A stretch of DNA of 64,000 nucleotides from an uncultured Collinsella sp. (GTDB taxonomy: Bacteria > Actinomycetota > Coriobacteriia > Coriobacteriales > Coriobacteriaceae), in contig CATYVH010000002.1 of NCBI GenBank assembly GCA_958413765.1, forward strand, positions 108,892 through 172,891, in the 5' to 3' direction. Position numbers and translations under genes: made by a program. Of the stretch, positions 39,028-47,935 are shown piece by piece. Position 1 is the first letter of the stretch. The number at the start of each line of letters is the position of its first letter. The notes under the pieces were generated by a model. The model was not told the DNA's origin and did not search any database. It saw nothing but the letters and a program-made list of their open reading frames with translations.

Positions 39028-40901
39028 GCGCGATCACCCATCAATACATTCTTGGCGTGGAGCGTGGGGCAGATCCCGCAGCCGGTGCACGACGTGCGGG
39101 TGCAGTCGGGAGTCGTGACGCCCTCGAGCGAGCGACGGTACTCGCGCTCGAGGAAGCCGCGCGTGCAGCCGGGGCTCACGTGCTCCCACGGCAGGCGCCA
39201 GTCCAACTCGTAGGGCAGGTGCACGAGCTCATTGAGGTCGATGCCGTTTTTGGCAGCAGCCTCCTTCCAGTTATCGAGCGAGAAATGCTCTACCCAGGCG
39301 TCAAAGCGAGAGCCCGCGCGCCAAGCATCGATGATGACGGGCGTCATGTCACGACCGGCGCGGGACAGCGCGGCCTCGATGAGCGAAGTCTCGGCATCGT
39401 GGTAATGCACGCGGACGGCACGGTTGCGAACGCTCGTGATAAGCAACTTCTGGCGACGCTTGACGTCGTCGTAGTCGAGCTGCGGGCACCACTGGAACGG
39501 CGTGGCAGCCTTGGGGATAAAGACCGAAACCGAGATGGACACCGAGATCGAGCCGCGACGAGCCTTGGGCACCACGGAACGACCAAGCTCCAGCACGTGA
39601 TCGGCCAGATTGGCGATGGCCACGATGTCCTCGTCGCGCTCGCCGGGAAGGCCCATCATAAAGTAGAGCTTCATGCGGTTCCAGCCGGCCTCGAAGGCCG
39701 CCTTGGCCGCACGGTCCAGGTCCTCCTCGGTCACGTTCTTGTTAATGATGTCGCGCATGCGCTGGCTGCCGGCCTCGGGCGCGAACGTCAGGCCGCCCTT
39801 CTTTTCGCCGGCGACCGACTCGGCCATATCCACGCCAAACGAATCCAAGCGCTGCGACGGAATAGACACGCGAATACCCGTATCCTCCAGGCGACGGTTG
39901 AGCCTGCCGAGCACGTCACGAATGCAGGAGTGGTCGGTCGTGGAGAGCGAGGTCAGCGACACCTCGTCATAGCCGGTCTTTTCCAGACCCTGAATCACCG
40001 ACGAGACGATCTGGTCGGCCGAACGCTCGCGCACCGGGCGATACGTCATGCCGGCCTGGCAAAAACGACAGCCGCGAGCGCAGCCGCGCAGAATCTCGAT
40101 AGACAGGCGGTCGTGAACCAGCTGCGCATAGGGCACGCACGACTGCGACAGCGGATTCGTGGCGCCGAAATCCTCGACGACGCGCTTGTAGACCACGGCC
40201 GGAGCATCCTTGCCCTCGCGCGGCACGGTGTAGCCATGCGGCGAGCAGGGCTCGTCGTGACGAATCTCATAGAGCGACGGCACGTAGTTGCCGGCAATGG
40301 ATGCAAGCTGCTCAACAATCTGCGCGCGCGGGACTCCTTCGTCGCGCAGGCGCCGATGCAGCTGGCAGGTCTCGAGCAGCGATTCCTCGCCCTCGCCGAT
40401 GAGGATGGCATCGAAGAAGGCCGCGTACGGCTCGGGGTTGTACACCGAGGGGCCGCCGGCGATGATGATGGGGTCGTCTTCACCTCGGTCGGCCGCTAAC
40501 AGCGGAATGCCAGCGAGATCGAGTGCCTCGAGGAAGTTCGTCACCGCCATCTCGTGCGGCACATGCAGGCCGACGATATCAAACGAAGCGACCGGCGCTG
40601 CACCCTCGAGCGAGAGCAGCGGAATGCCTGCCTCGCGCATAGCGTCACCCATATCGGGCCACGGCACATAGCCACGCTCGCAGGAGATGCCCTCGGCCTG
40701 GTTAAGGATGTTGTAGAGGATGGCGATACCCTGGTTGGGCAGACCAACCTCGTACACATCCGGGTAGATCAGGCAGCAACGGTAGTCGGCATCGGCCTTG
40801 GAAAGCGTGCCCCACTCGTGATCGATATAGCGGCTCGGCTTTTCGACCTTGGCGAGCAGCGGCTCAATTAAATGAAAGCAGTCTTGATACGGAACGCGCA
40901 A
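39024..40901 (-). CDS. TIGR03960-type B12-binding-domain radical SAM protein
   Basis: The 625 residues contain an N-terminal cobalamin-binding-like region (about 60-210, including FDIVGLHVPHEMAVTN). A radical SAM core follows, with the cluster motif in CARGCRFCQAGM, and a C-terminal Cys-rich tail CTRTSCTGCGICPT that may hold another cluster. The substrate is unknown. The TTG start has AGGGG 7 nt upstream. In many genomes an RNase E/G gene follows the pair. Here rplU comes directly after. Confidence 0.87.
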   Translation of the reverse strand: MRVPYQDCFHLIEPLLAKVEKPSRYIDHEWGTLSKADADYRCCLIYPDVYEVGLPNQGIAILYNILNQAEGISCERGYVPWPDMGDAMREAGIPLLSLEGAAPVASFDIVGLHVPHEMAVTNFLEALDLAGIPLLAADRGEDDPIIIAGGPSVYNPEPYAAFFDAILIGEGEESLLETCQLHRRLRDEGVPRAQIVEQLASIAGNYVPSLYEIRHDEPCSPHGYTVPREGKDAPAVVYKRVVEDFGATNPLSQSCVPYAQLVHDRLSIEILRGCARGCRFCQAGMTYRPVRERSADQIVSSVIQGLEKTGYDEVSLTSLSTTDHSCIRDVLGRLNRRLEDTGIRVSIPSQRLDSFGVDMAESVAGEKKGGLTFAPEAGSQRMRDIINKNVTEEDLDRAAKAAFEAGWNRMKLYFMMGLPGERDEDIVAIANLADHVLELGRSVVPKARRGSISVSISVSVFIPKAATPFQWCPQLDYDDVKRRQKLLITSVRNRAVRVHYHDAETSLIEAALSRAGRDMTPVIIDAWRAGSRFDAWVEHFSLDNWKEAAAKNGIDLNELVHLPYELDWRLPWEHVSPGCTRGFLEREYRRSLEGVTTPDCTRTSCTGCGICPTLHAKNVLMGDRA

Positions 40902-40911
40902 CGGAAAACCC

Positions 40912-41841
40912 CTAAGCAGCGAGATCGGATGCGTCTTGGTAGGACGCCATAGGACGGGTAGCGCCCGCGACCGTGGTCACCAGATCGCGAACGCGGGAGA
41001 ACGTGGCAGTGACCACCTCGTTGGCACGGCTGTAGTCGACATCGCGCTCGTAGAGCGAAACGAGCGCACGGCCCATGCCATAGGTGCCCGCGGCAGCAGT
41101 GAGCGCCTTGACGGCAAACCCAATATGCGGCGTCTGCTTGACGAGCGCACGGGTGACCGCGCGGATCACAAGACCGCCGGCAAGCACGCCCGCGACCTCG
41201 TAGCCGCGCTCAGGCTTAATGCCGCGTCCAAAGACGGCAGCGAGCTCAAAGAGCATGCCCACCTGCGCCAGCGCCATAACGGGATAATCGGCGCCCGGCA
41301 AAAACACCAGCGCACCGGTCGCCATATTGGTGAGCGCGCACGAGGTGATGATACGATTAGCTGCCGCGATGCGCATAAAGGCAAAGTTCGCCGCAAAAGC
41401 CGTTTCCTTGTCGGTGCGATCGAGAATCCAGCGGGCAAGCGTCTCGAGCAGATACGTCTTATCGGTTGCCGCCACCACGCCGAGCATGGGCGTGGACTCC
41501 TCGATAAACGGCACCTCCACAGCAGACTCGGCAAGCACGCACACGGGCGCGCCGGCGATCACGAGCTCCTGCACGGCACTCTCCAGGCGGTCGGAACCAC
41601 ACGAGAGCACCAGTACCACATCGGTATCGGTCTTTGGAGCAATTCGCTCCTCCCCCAGACGCTCGACGCGCACAATGCCCGAGGTCGTCTGCGGCACAAA
41701 GGCGTCACGCACCGTCTCAGCAAGAAAGCGCGAGGCGGACGAATCCAGATAGACCGAGACGCGCACCGGCGTATCGGAATCCTTCTTAACGGACGCGCCC
41801 ATCTTAAAAGCGCGGGTCAGCTTATCTACGGGAATTTTCAT
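40912..41841 (-). CDS. DUF697-like membrane protein
   Basis: I recognise no specific function. Residues 1-130 are soluble, with VDVVLVLSCGS-like strands as in a nucleotide-binding or GTPase-like fold but without a P-loop. Residues ~155-250 (AAANRIITSCALTNMATGAL, then LPGADYPVMALAQVGMLFEL) match the DUF697 region, with hydrophobic helices. The family often accompanies GTPases and envelope functions. It lies between rodA and the radical SAM pair, 18 nt after rodA, with a strong ribosome-binding site (GGAGGGG). Confidence 0.7.
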   Translation of the reverse strand: MKIPVDKLTRAFKMGASVKKDSDTPVRVSVYLDSSASRFLAETVRDAFVPQTTSGIVRVERLGEERIAPKTDTDVVLVLSCGSDRLESAVQELVIAGAPVCVLAESAVEVPFIEESTPMLGVVAATDKTYLLETLARWILDRTDKETAFAANFAFMRIAAANRIITSCALTNMATGALVFLPGADYPVMALAQVGMLFELAAVFGRGIKPERGYEVAGVLAGGLVIRAVTRALVKQTPHIGFAVKALTAAAGTYGMGRALVSLYERDVDYSRANEVVTATFSRVRDLVTTVAGATRPMASYQDASDLAA

Positions 41842-41859
41842 AGCAAACCCCTCCAGCGG

Positions 41860-43086
41860 TTACGCGGCGCCCGAACGATGCCGCCATATGGATTGTACGA
41901 TACCCACCGTCAGCAGCTGAATCATCATCGAAGACGAACCGAAGCTAATAAACGGTAGCGGAATACCGGTAATCGGCATCATGCCGATGCACATGCCGAT
42001 GTTTTCGAAGGTCTGGAACGCCCACATGCCAACGATGCCCACACACGATAGGCGCAAGAACAGCGACTCACACTTAAAGGCGACGCGAATCGTCGAAAAG
42101 ATCAGCAGCACGTAGAGGCATAGGAGCAAAAAGGAACCGCAAAAGCCAAAGGTCTCGGACAGGAAGGCGAAGACGAAGTCGGTGTGGAACTCAGGCAGAA
42201 AGCCGCCGGCCGACTGCGTCGCATGGCCCAAACCCTTACCAAAGAAGCCACCCGAGCCAACGGCGATAAGCGACTGCTGCAGGTTGTAGGCATCGTCCGA
42301 ATCGGCATTATCGGGGTCGATAAAGACCGTCAGGCGGTTCATCTGATACTGCTTGATGAGCACATCGTGGCCGAGCAACGAATCAAAGACCGAATCGAGC
42401 GCCAGGACGAGGGCCACCAGGCCCACGAGCAGGGCCAGGGTCGACAGCACCCATTCGCGGCGTGCACCGCTCATGCAGATGACGATGGCGCCCGAGACCA
42501 GCACGACCAGGCCCGAGCCCAGGTCGCCCATGGCGACGACGGCCAAAAACGGAATGGACAGCATGCCGCAGAGCTTGACGTAGTCGCGAACGGTATCGAT
42601 GCGGCCGTTATACTGCGAGCCAAGCGTGGCGATAAAGAAGATGGTGATGAGCTTGGCAAGCTCAACCGGCTGGAATGTCAAGCCGATACCGGGAATCTTG
42701 ATCCAGCCCGTCATGCCCAGACCGCCCGTATAGGACAGGCCCGGAATCTTGGGCGAGAAGATCACAATAAGGTCAATGACGAGCAGCGCCGTCGAGAAGT
42801 TAGAGATGCCGCGCAGATCGGTACGCCAGACGAGCACCGCAAGCACCGCGCCAATGCCAATGCCCAGCAGGTGGCGCGAGAATGAGGCGTCGGCCTTAAA
42901 CTGTGACGCCGACCAAATAATGATGGCGCCATAGGCAACGAGCGCGACGGTAGCCAGCAGCACACCGATATGCACCTTTTGGCGAAACGTACCGCGCGAG
43001 GCCGAAAGTTGCTTGTTGACGCGGTCCAGGCTGCTGCGAGAGCCGGTCTTGGTTGAACGGAACAGATCCGCCGGAGAAAAATCCAT
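41860..43086 (-). CDS. rodA: Rod-shape SEDS glycosyltransferase RodA
   Basis: RodA polymerises glycan strands of peptidoglycan in the elongasome. There are about ten membrane helices. Family motifs include GWIKIPGIGLTFQPVELAKL with the key region around the catalytic Asp loop, SLIAVGSGGFFGKGLG, LPEFHTDFVFAFLSE and the C-terminal GIPLPFISFGSSSM. A soluble N-terminal tail of about 40 residues precedes the first helix. It follows PBP2 by 9 nt, the usual transglycosylase-transpeptidase pair. Confidence 0.94.
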   Translation of the reverse strand: MDFSPADLFRSTKTGSRSSLDRVNKQLSASRGTFRQKVHIGVLLATVALVAYGAIIIWSASQFKADASFSRHLLGIGIGAVLAVLVWRTDLRGISNFSTALLVIDLIVIFSPKIPGLSYTGGLGMTGWIKIPGIGLTFQPVELAKLITIFFIATLGSQYNGRIDTVRDYVKLCGMLSIPFLAVVAMGDLGSGLVVLVSGAIVICMSGARREWVLSTLALLVGLVALVLALDSVFDSLLGHDVLIKQYQMNRLTVFIDPDNADSDDAYNLQQSLIAVGSGGFFGKGLGHATQSAGGFLPEFHTDFVFAFLSETFGFCGSFLLLCLYVLLIFSTIRVAFKCESLFLRLSCVGIVGMWAFQTFENIGMCIGMMPITGIPLPFISFGSSSMMIQLLTVGIVQSIWRHRSGAA

Positions 43087-43095
43087 CGCAACCTC

Positions 43096-45165
43096 CTATC
43101 GAACCGAAGAATCGCCCGAGGCCGAAGAGGTATCGGGCTCGTCATAAATCGCGCCGAGCACGTCGCGCACGACATGCATCGCGGTATCTGAGCCACCGCC
43201 GCCCTGCTCCAGGACAGTAGCGATGACATACTTGGGATCATCGGCCGGCGCATAGGCGCAGAACCACGCGTATTCGTCCTCGCCGCTTTTCTCGCCCGTG
43301 CCCGACTTGCCGTATACCTGCGGCGTCAGGGTGCCAAAGTGAGCCGCCAGGGACGTCGATGCCGTGTAAATCACGTCGTGCATGCCGTTGCGAACAAGAG
43401 CCAAATCCGAATCGCTGTTGATCTTGGCCTCCAGGCGCTTCTTCTTGCCTTTGCCGTTGTACTTATAGGCATCGCCGTCGCCATCGCGCGACACGGCAGA
43501 CAAAAACACGTGAGGCACGTACTGCTTACCGCCGTTGGCAAGGCCCATGTAGGCGCATGCCATCTGCAGAGGCGTCACCAAAATGTCGCCCTGGCCGATG
43601 GCAATGTTGGTCATATCGCCGGCATTCCACTTGCGGTCCTCGGCAGAGGCGTCGGTAAAGTACGACTCTTTCCACTCGGCATCGGGAATACGGCCCGCGC
43701 CCTCACTCGGCAAATCGATACCGCAGGTCTTGCCTAGGCCCCAGCGACGAAAGACCTCCTGCAGGCCCTCGGAATGTTGCTCGTCATAAAAGAACGCCTT
43801 GCCCATATCGTAGAAGACGGGGTCGCACGAGTTGGCAATACCCGACTGCAGCGTCATGGTGCCGTGTCCAGACGTCAGCCAGCAGCGCTTGCCCCAAGCC
43901 TTGCCCAAGCCCGTCCAATAGCCCGTGCAGTTGGTTGTCTGCGTTGAAGTGTAGGTTCCAAACTCAAGACCGGCCAGTGCCGAGAGCGGCTTGATGGTCG
44001 AGGCCGACATGTACTGTCCGCTAATGGCGCGGTTGAGCAGCGGGTGCGAACCCTTGTCATCATTGAGCTCGGTCCACACGTCATTTGAGACGCCGCCGAT
44101 AAAGACGGACGGATCGAACTTGGGCTCGCTCGCCATGCCCAGGATCTCACCATTGTTGGGATCGAGGCACACCACAGCGCCGTTGCCGGCATTGCTGTAG
44201 CCGGTGGTCTTGGCAAGCTCGATGGCGCTCGCCAGCGCCGTCTCACAGGCCTGTTGGATCTTAAGGTCGAGCGTGAGCTTAATGTCGGAGCCGGCCTTGG
44301 CGGGCACGGCGCCGGCCTGACCGGTCACATTGCCCGAGGCATCGACCTTGACGGTCTGCTCGCCACGAATACCCTGCAGCAGGTTTTCGTAGTAGCTCTC
44401 AACACCCGCCTGGCCCACGATATCGCCCGACTGGTACGTAATCTTGCCAGCAGAAGCATCATCATCGCCAGAGGTTTTCTTATTCTGGGCCTCGAGCTGC
44501 TCGGAGGTAATGGTGCCGGTATAGCCCAAAATGTGACAGGCCGTCTCGCCGTACGGGTACTGGCGCTCGGTACGCTCGGCAATCTTGACGCCCGGGAACT
44601 CGCCTGCGTGCTCCTTGATATAGGCAACCGTGGAACGACGGACGTCCGTCGCGATGGTATGCAGGCTCTGGGCGCCCTCGGAATTGTCCTGAATATTGCG
44701 CAGAACCGCCACGTAGGGCATACCGAGCACGTTGGCAAGATGGCGAACCAGAACCTCATCCTCGGCAAGGTCGCGGTAGGCCACGACAGCAAGTGAGGGA
44801 CGGTTCTGGACAAGTGCCACGCCATTGCGGTCGAGGATGCGGCCGCGCACAGCGGGTGTGGTAACGGTGCGCGTCTGATTGCTATTAGCCTGCTTTTCGT
44901 AATAGTCCGACGAGACCATCTGCATGCCCCACAGCTTGACGGCAAGCGCCGCGAACATCGCGCCCACACCCGTGGTGAGGATGGAGAAGCGGCCCTTAAA
45001 GGCGGTCGCCGCGGTATTGCCCTCGCCCTCGGTGGCGCGCGGGGCCGTTCCATGCTGCGTATCGTAGGTAAAACGGGAATCGCCGCGACGCATGATGACC
45101 AGCGCGACCACGATGGCCACAACCAGCACGATACCGGCGATAATAACCGTCATCTGGGAAGACAT
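43096..45165 (-). CDS. mrdA: Penicillin-binding protein 2 (class B transpeptidase)
   Basis: The 689-residue transpeptidase cross-links peptidoglycan with RodA. The active site contains SASTIKPLSALAG (catalytic Ser), SxN-type IANSCDP, and KSGTGEKSG. The N-terminal dimerisation region starts RTVTTPAVRGRILDRNGV. Unusually there appear to be two N-terminal membrane helices (about 6-25 and 62-84) separated by a soluble basic loop, whereas PBP2 normally has one. The ATG has GGGGAGG 7 nt upstream, so the long N-terminus is supported. Confidence 0.94.
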   Translation of the reverse strand: MSSQMTVIIAGIVLVVAIVVALVIMRRGDSRFTYDTQHGTAPRATEGEGNTAATAFKGRFSILTTGVGAMFAALAVKLWGMQMVSSDYYEKQANSNQTRTVTTPAVRGRILDRNGVALVQNRPSLAVVAYRDLAEDEVLVRHLANVLGMPYVAVLRNIQDNSEGAQSLHTIATDVRRSTVAYIKEHAGEFPGVKIAERTERQYPYGETACHILGYTGTITSEQLEAQNKKTSGDDDASAGKITYQSGDIVGQAGVESYYENLLQGIRGEQTVKVDASGNVTGQAGAVPAKAGSDIKLTLDLKIQQACETALASAIELAKTTGYSNAGNGAVVCLDPNNGEILGMASEPKFDPSVFIGGVSNDVWTELNDDKGSHPLLNRAISGQYMSASTIKPLSALAGLEFGTYTSTQTTNCTGYWTGLGKAWGKRCWLTSGHGTMTLQSGIANSCDPVFYDMGKAFFYDEQHSEGLQEVFRRWGLGKTCGIDLPSEGAGRIPDAEWKESYFTDASAEDRKWNAGDMTNIAIGQGDILVTPLQMACAYMGLANGGKQYVPHVFLSAVSRDGDGDAYKYNGKGKKKRLEAKINSDSDLALVRNGMHDVIYTASTSLAAHFGTLTPQVYGKSGTGEKSGEDEYAWFCAYAPADDPKYVIATVLEQGGGGSDTAMHVVRDVLGAIYDEPDTSSASGDSSVR

Positions 45166-45178
45166 CTACGAGCCTCCC

Positions 45179-45745
45179 CTATTTGAGCTTACGGGTCTTG
45201 GGCTTAAAGCGCATGCCCGTCTGGCGTCCGCCACGTGCGGAGAATCCATAACCGGACTGCGGCACGACGCCGGACATCAAAAACGGAATGGCAACCAAAC
45301 CCGTCAGGATCGAAGACGGCAGCGCATGGCCGAAGATCGCCACGACAAAGCTCGTCTCCAAACCCATAAACAGCAAGATGATGCTGTAGATCACATTAAT
45401 GACGAGCGCGAAGGCACCCACAGTGATGCCGCGCGCACTCGGGGTACCGCCCGTCTGACCGGCGGCGCTATGCACCAGGGCAAAAGAACCCACGGTCAGC
45501 AGGAGCGACATAACGCCCACCGGCACGGCAGCGGAAAGGTCATAGAACAAGCCGCTGCAAAAACCGCACACGACGGCACGGGTCGGGTCGCCCGAGAACA
45601 CGCTTATGCACACCAGGATAATCATAAAGTTGACGCGACCGCCCGCAATGGAGATCTGCGGTGCCAGGCCTGCCTGCAGCAGCACGCACACGATGGCGGC
45701 GATTACAAACGTACGGGAGCTCATCCCCTGCTCGTGTAGATCCAT
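45179..45745 (-). CDS. mreD: Rod-shape-determining protein MreD
   Basis: MreD is a small membrane component of the elongasome. The protein has five to six hydrophobic helices, with FSGDPTRAVVCGFCSGLFYDL typical of the family, and a basic C-terminal tail (KPKTRKLK). I used the second ATG (45745), which is better spaced from AGGGGG. MreD is poorly conserved, so position between mreC and PBP2 is a major part of the evidence. Confidence 0.88.
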   Translation of the reverse strand: MDLHEQGMSSRTFVIAAIVCVLLQAGLAPQISIAGGRVNFMIILVCISVFSGDPTRAVVCGFCSGLFYDLSAAVPVGVMSLLLTVGSFALVHSAAGQTGGTPSARGITVGAFALVINVIYSIILLFMGLETSFVVAIFGHALPSSILTGLVAIPFLMSGVVPQSGYGFSARGGRQTGMRFKPKTRKLK

Positions 45746-45756
45746 GGACATGCCCC

Positions 45757-46755
45757 CTATTCGCTCGAGCCGGAATCGGTCGTCTCGGACGTGTCGGAAC
45801 CGTCATCCGAGCTCTCGTCCTTCGTCTTGGTCGCAGCATCGCGCGACGTTCCCTGCGGCGTGCTATTAGCGGTGCTCACGTCCTCATCCGAGGCCGACTG
45901 TTCGTCGGTCAGCGAGGTGATGACCAGCACTTCCTCGTTGTTCTCGGCCGTCGTCTGGGCGCGCACCACAATGGTGTAGTACACGTCGTTTGCGGATTTT
46001 TCAACCGACGAGACGGTGCCGAGCGGTAGACCCTTGGGGAACACACCGCCAATGCCCGAGGTCACGATGATGTCGCCAACCTTAACATCGGAGTCGACGC
46101 TCACGTACTCAAGACGCAGCGTGCCGTCAGCCTGACCCTGCAGCATACCCTGGGCGCGCGTGTCCTGCACCATGGCGGATACGCCGGAGTTCTCGTCGCC
46201 AATCAGGCGCACGGTAGAGGTCTTGGCCGATACCTCGATAATCTGGCCGATAACACCGGCAGAACTCGTCACGGGCATGTTGATGGTAAGGCCGTCGGCA
46301 GAGCCCTTGTCGATGGTAACGGTCGAGGTCCAGGCATCGCCGGAGGCACCAACGATACGAGCAGCGGTCGATTTGAGGTTATAGGTCGACTGCAGGCCGA
46401 CCAGCCCCTCCAGACGCTCGGCGGTCTTTTGAGCCTCGGAGAGCTCGGCAACCTTAGAGGTCAGTTCCTCGTTTTGCTTCTTAAGCTCGTCAAGCGTTTC
46501 CTGCGACGCCGTAAGGTTAGAGAACACGTTACCGATCGCATTGAAGGGAGCCGCCACAGCCGAGCCCACAAAGCGCACCGGCGAGGTAATCGTCGTCACG
46601 CCCGAGCGCACGGCATGAATCGGTCCTGCCTCGCCCTCGCGGATGTAAAACGTGAGCAGCAACACCGAAATCAGGCTGAAAACAATCAACGGGCGCATAC
46701 CCGTTGATTGTCGCTTGGTATTCAGATTTGTGGAGAAACCCGAAGATCGTGCCAA
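45757..46755 (-). CDS. mreC: Rod-shape-determining protein MreC
   Basis: MreC is a bitopic scaffold that activates PBP2-RodA. A short cytoplasmic N-terminus, one membrane helix (about 22-40), a coiled coil (about 75-115, LDELKKQNEELTSKVAELSE) and the beta domain from 120 to 285 are visible. A low-complexity Ser/Asp/Thr tail of about 50 residues follows. The TTG start has AAAGGTGG 7 nt upstream. Order mreB-mreC-mreD is conserved. Confidence 0.94.
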   Translation of the reverse strand: MARSSGFSTNLNTKRQSTGMRPLIVFSLISVLLLTFYIREGEAGPIHAVRSGVTTITSPVRFVGSAVAAPFNAIGNVFSNLTASQETLDELKKQNEELTSKVAELSEAQKTAERLEGLVGLQSTYNLKSTAARIVGASGDAWTSTVTIDKGSADGLTINMPVTSSAGVIGQIIEVSAKTSTVRLIGDENSGVSAMVQDTRAQGMLQGQADGTLRLEYVSVDSDVKVGDIIVTSGIGGVFPKGLPLGTVSSVEKSANDVYYTIVVRAQTTAENNEEVLVITSLTDEQSASDEDVSTANSTPQGTSRDAATKTKDESSDDGSDTSETTDSGSSE

Positions 46756-46776
46756 ATGGAATCCACCTTTTGGAAA

Positions 46777-47820
46777 TTAAGCATTGGTCTGGACGAAGCC
46801 GCCATCAAACGCATTGGCCTCGAGCACGCGGGCACAGCCGTTAACGACGTTATCGAGCGCCGTGGGGCTGACGTTGACCGAAACACCGGTCTCATCGCGC
46901 AGGCGCACGTCGAGACCGCGCAGCAGCGCGCCGCCACCGGTCAGCAAAATGCCGTAGTACATAAGGTCCGAGGCAAGATCGGGAGGCGTAGCGTCGAGTG
47001 CGTCCTTGACGGCCTTGGCCATCTCGTCGAGCGGCTTGTTGAGCGCGCGACGAATCTCCTCGCTCTCGATGCGCACGGTCTTGGGCAGACCGGTGATCAC
47101 GTCGCGGCCGTTGACCTCAACGTCGAGCTCGTCCTTGAGCGGCACGGCGGAACCGACCTTGATCTTGATGTCCTCTGCCGTACGCTCGCCGATGGCCAGG
47201 TTGTAGGCATCACGAACGTGCGTGAGGATGGCCTGATCGAACTCGTCGCCGGCAATACGAATGGACTGCGAGACGACGATGCCGCCCATAGCGATAACGG
47301 CGACCTCGGTGGTACCGCCGCCGATGTCGATGACCATGGAGCCGGTGGGTTCCTCGACGGGCAGGTCGGCGCCGATGGCAGCCGCCATAGGCTCTTCGAT
47401 CAGATAGGCCTGGCGGGCACCGGCCTGGATCGTGGCCTCAAAGACAGCGCGCTTCTCAACCGACGTGACACCGGAGGGAACGCAGACGACAACACGCGGA
47501 CGCGGAGTCCACGGATAGCGCTTCTCGGACGCCTTATCGATAAAGTAGCGAAGCATGGCCTCGGTAACATCGAAGTCGGCGATGACGCCGTCCTTCAGGG
47601 GACGAACGGCCACGATGTTGCCGGGCGTACGGCCGAGCATGCGCTTTGCCTCGATACCGACCGCCAAGATGCGCTCGTCGTTCTTGTCGATGGCGACAAC
47701 AGAGGGCTCGCGAATGACGATGCCCTTGCCGCGCACGGAGACAAGCGTATTTGCGGTGCCGAGGTCGATGGCAAGATCGCCCGCATAGCTACCGAAGAAC
47801 ATATCCATCAAAGAAAACAA
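46777..47820 (-). CDS. mreB: Actin-like rod-shape protein MreB
   Basis: MreB forms membrane-associated filaments that steer wall synthesis. The actin-fold phosphate motifs are present: DLAIDLGTANTLVSV (phosphate 1), MVIDIGGGTTEVAVIA (phosphate 2), LLTGGGALLRGLD (adenosine). At 347 residues the length is typical. The most likely start is TTG at 47820 with AGGAG 5 nt upstream, and an ATG four codons later (MDMFFGSY) is possible. It heads the mreB-rodA operon. Confidence 0.96.
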   Translation of the reverse strand: MFSLMDMFFGSYAGDLAIDLGTANTLVSVRGKGIVIREPSVVAIDKNDERILAVGIEAKRMLGRTPGNIVAVRPLKDGVIADFDVTEAMLRYFIDKASEKRYPWTPRPRVVVCVPSGVTSVEKRAVFEATIQAGARQAYLIEEPMAAAIGADLPVEEPTGSMVIDIGGGTTEVAVIAMGGIVVSQSIRIAGDEFDQAILTHVRDAYNLAIGERTAEDIKIKVGSAVPLKDELDVEVNGRDVITGLPKTVRIESEEIRRALNKPLDEMAKAVKDALDATPPDLASDLMYYGILLTGGGALLRGLDVRLRDETGVSVNVSPTALDNVVNGCARVLEANAFDGGFVQTNA

Positions 47821-47865
47821 CGCAACTCCTGATGTGTTGGATGATTGCTGGAAAACTACTAGCCC

Positions 47866-47871
47866 ATCATA
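47866..47871 (-). promoter_or_regulatory. Candidate -10 of mreB
   Basis: TATGAT on the minus strand lies 45 nt before mreB, just after a terminator hairpin. No clear -35. Confidence 0.4.
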
Positions 47872-47880
47872 CTAGCGCAA

Positions 47881-47913
47881 GCCCGGCACCTCACTTGCGG
47901 TGAAGCGCCGGGC
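47881..47913 (-). terminator. Hairpin downstream of the TPR gene
   Basis: The stem GCCCGGC / GCCGGGC with an inner CTTCAC/GTGAGG stem gives a long hairpin 23 nt after the stop. The U-run is weak. Confidence 0.6.
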
Positions 47914-47935
47914 AAAGCTAAATCCCATAAGGTCA

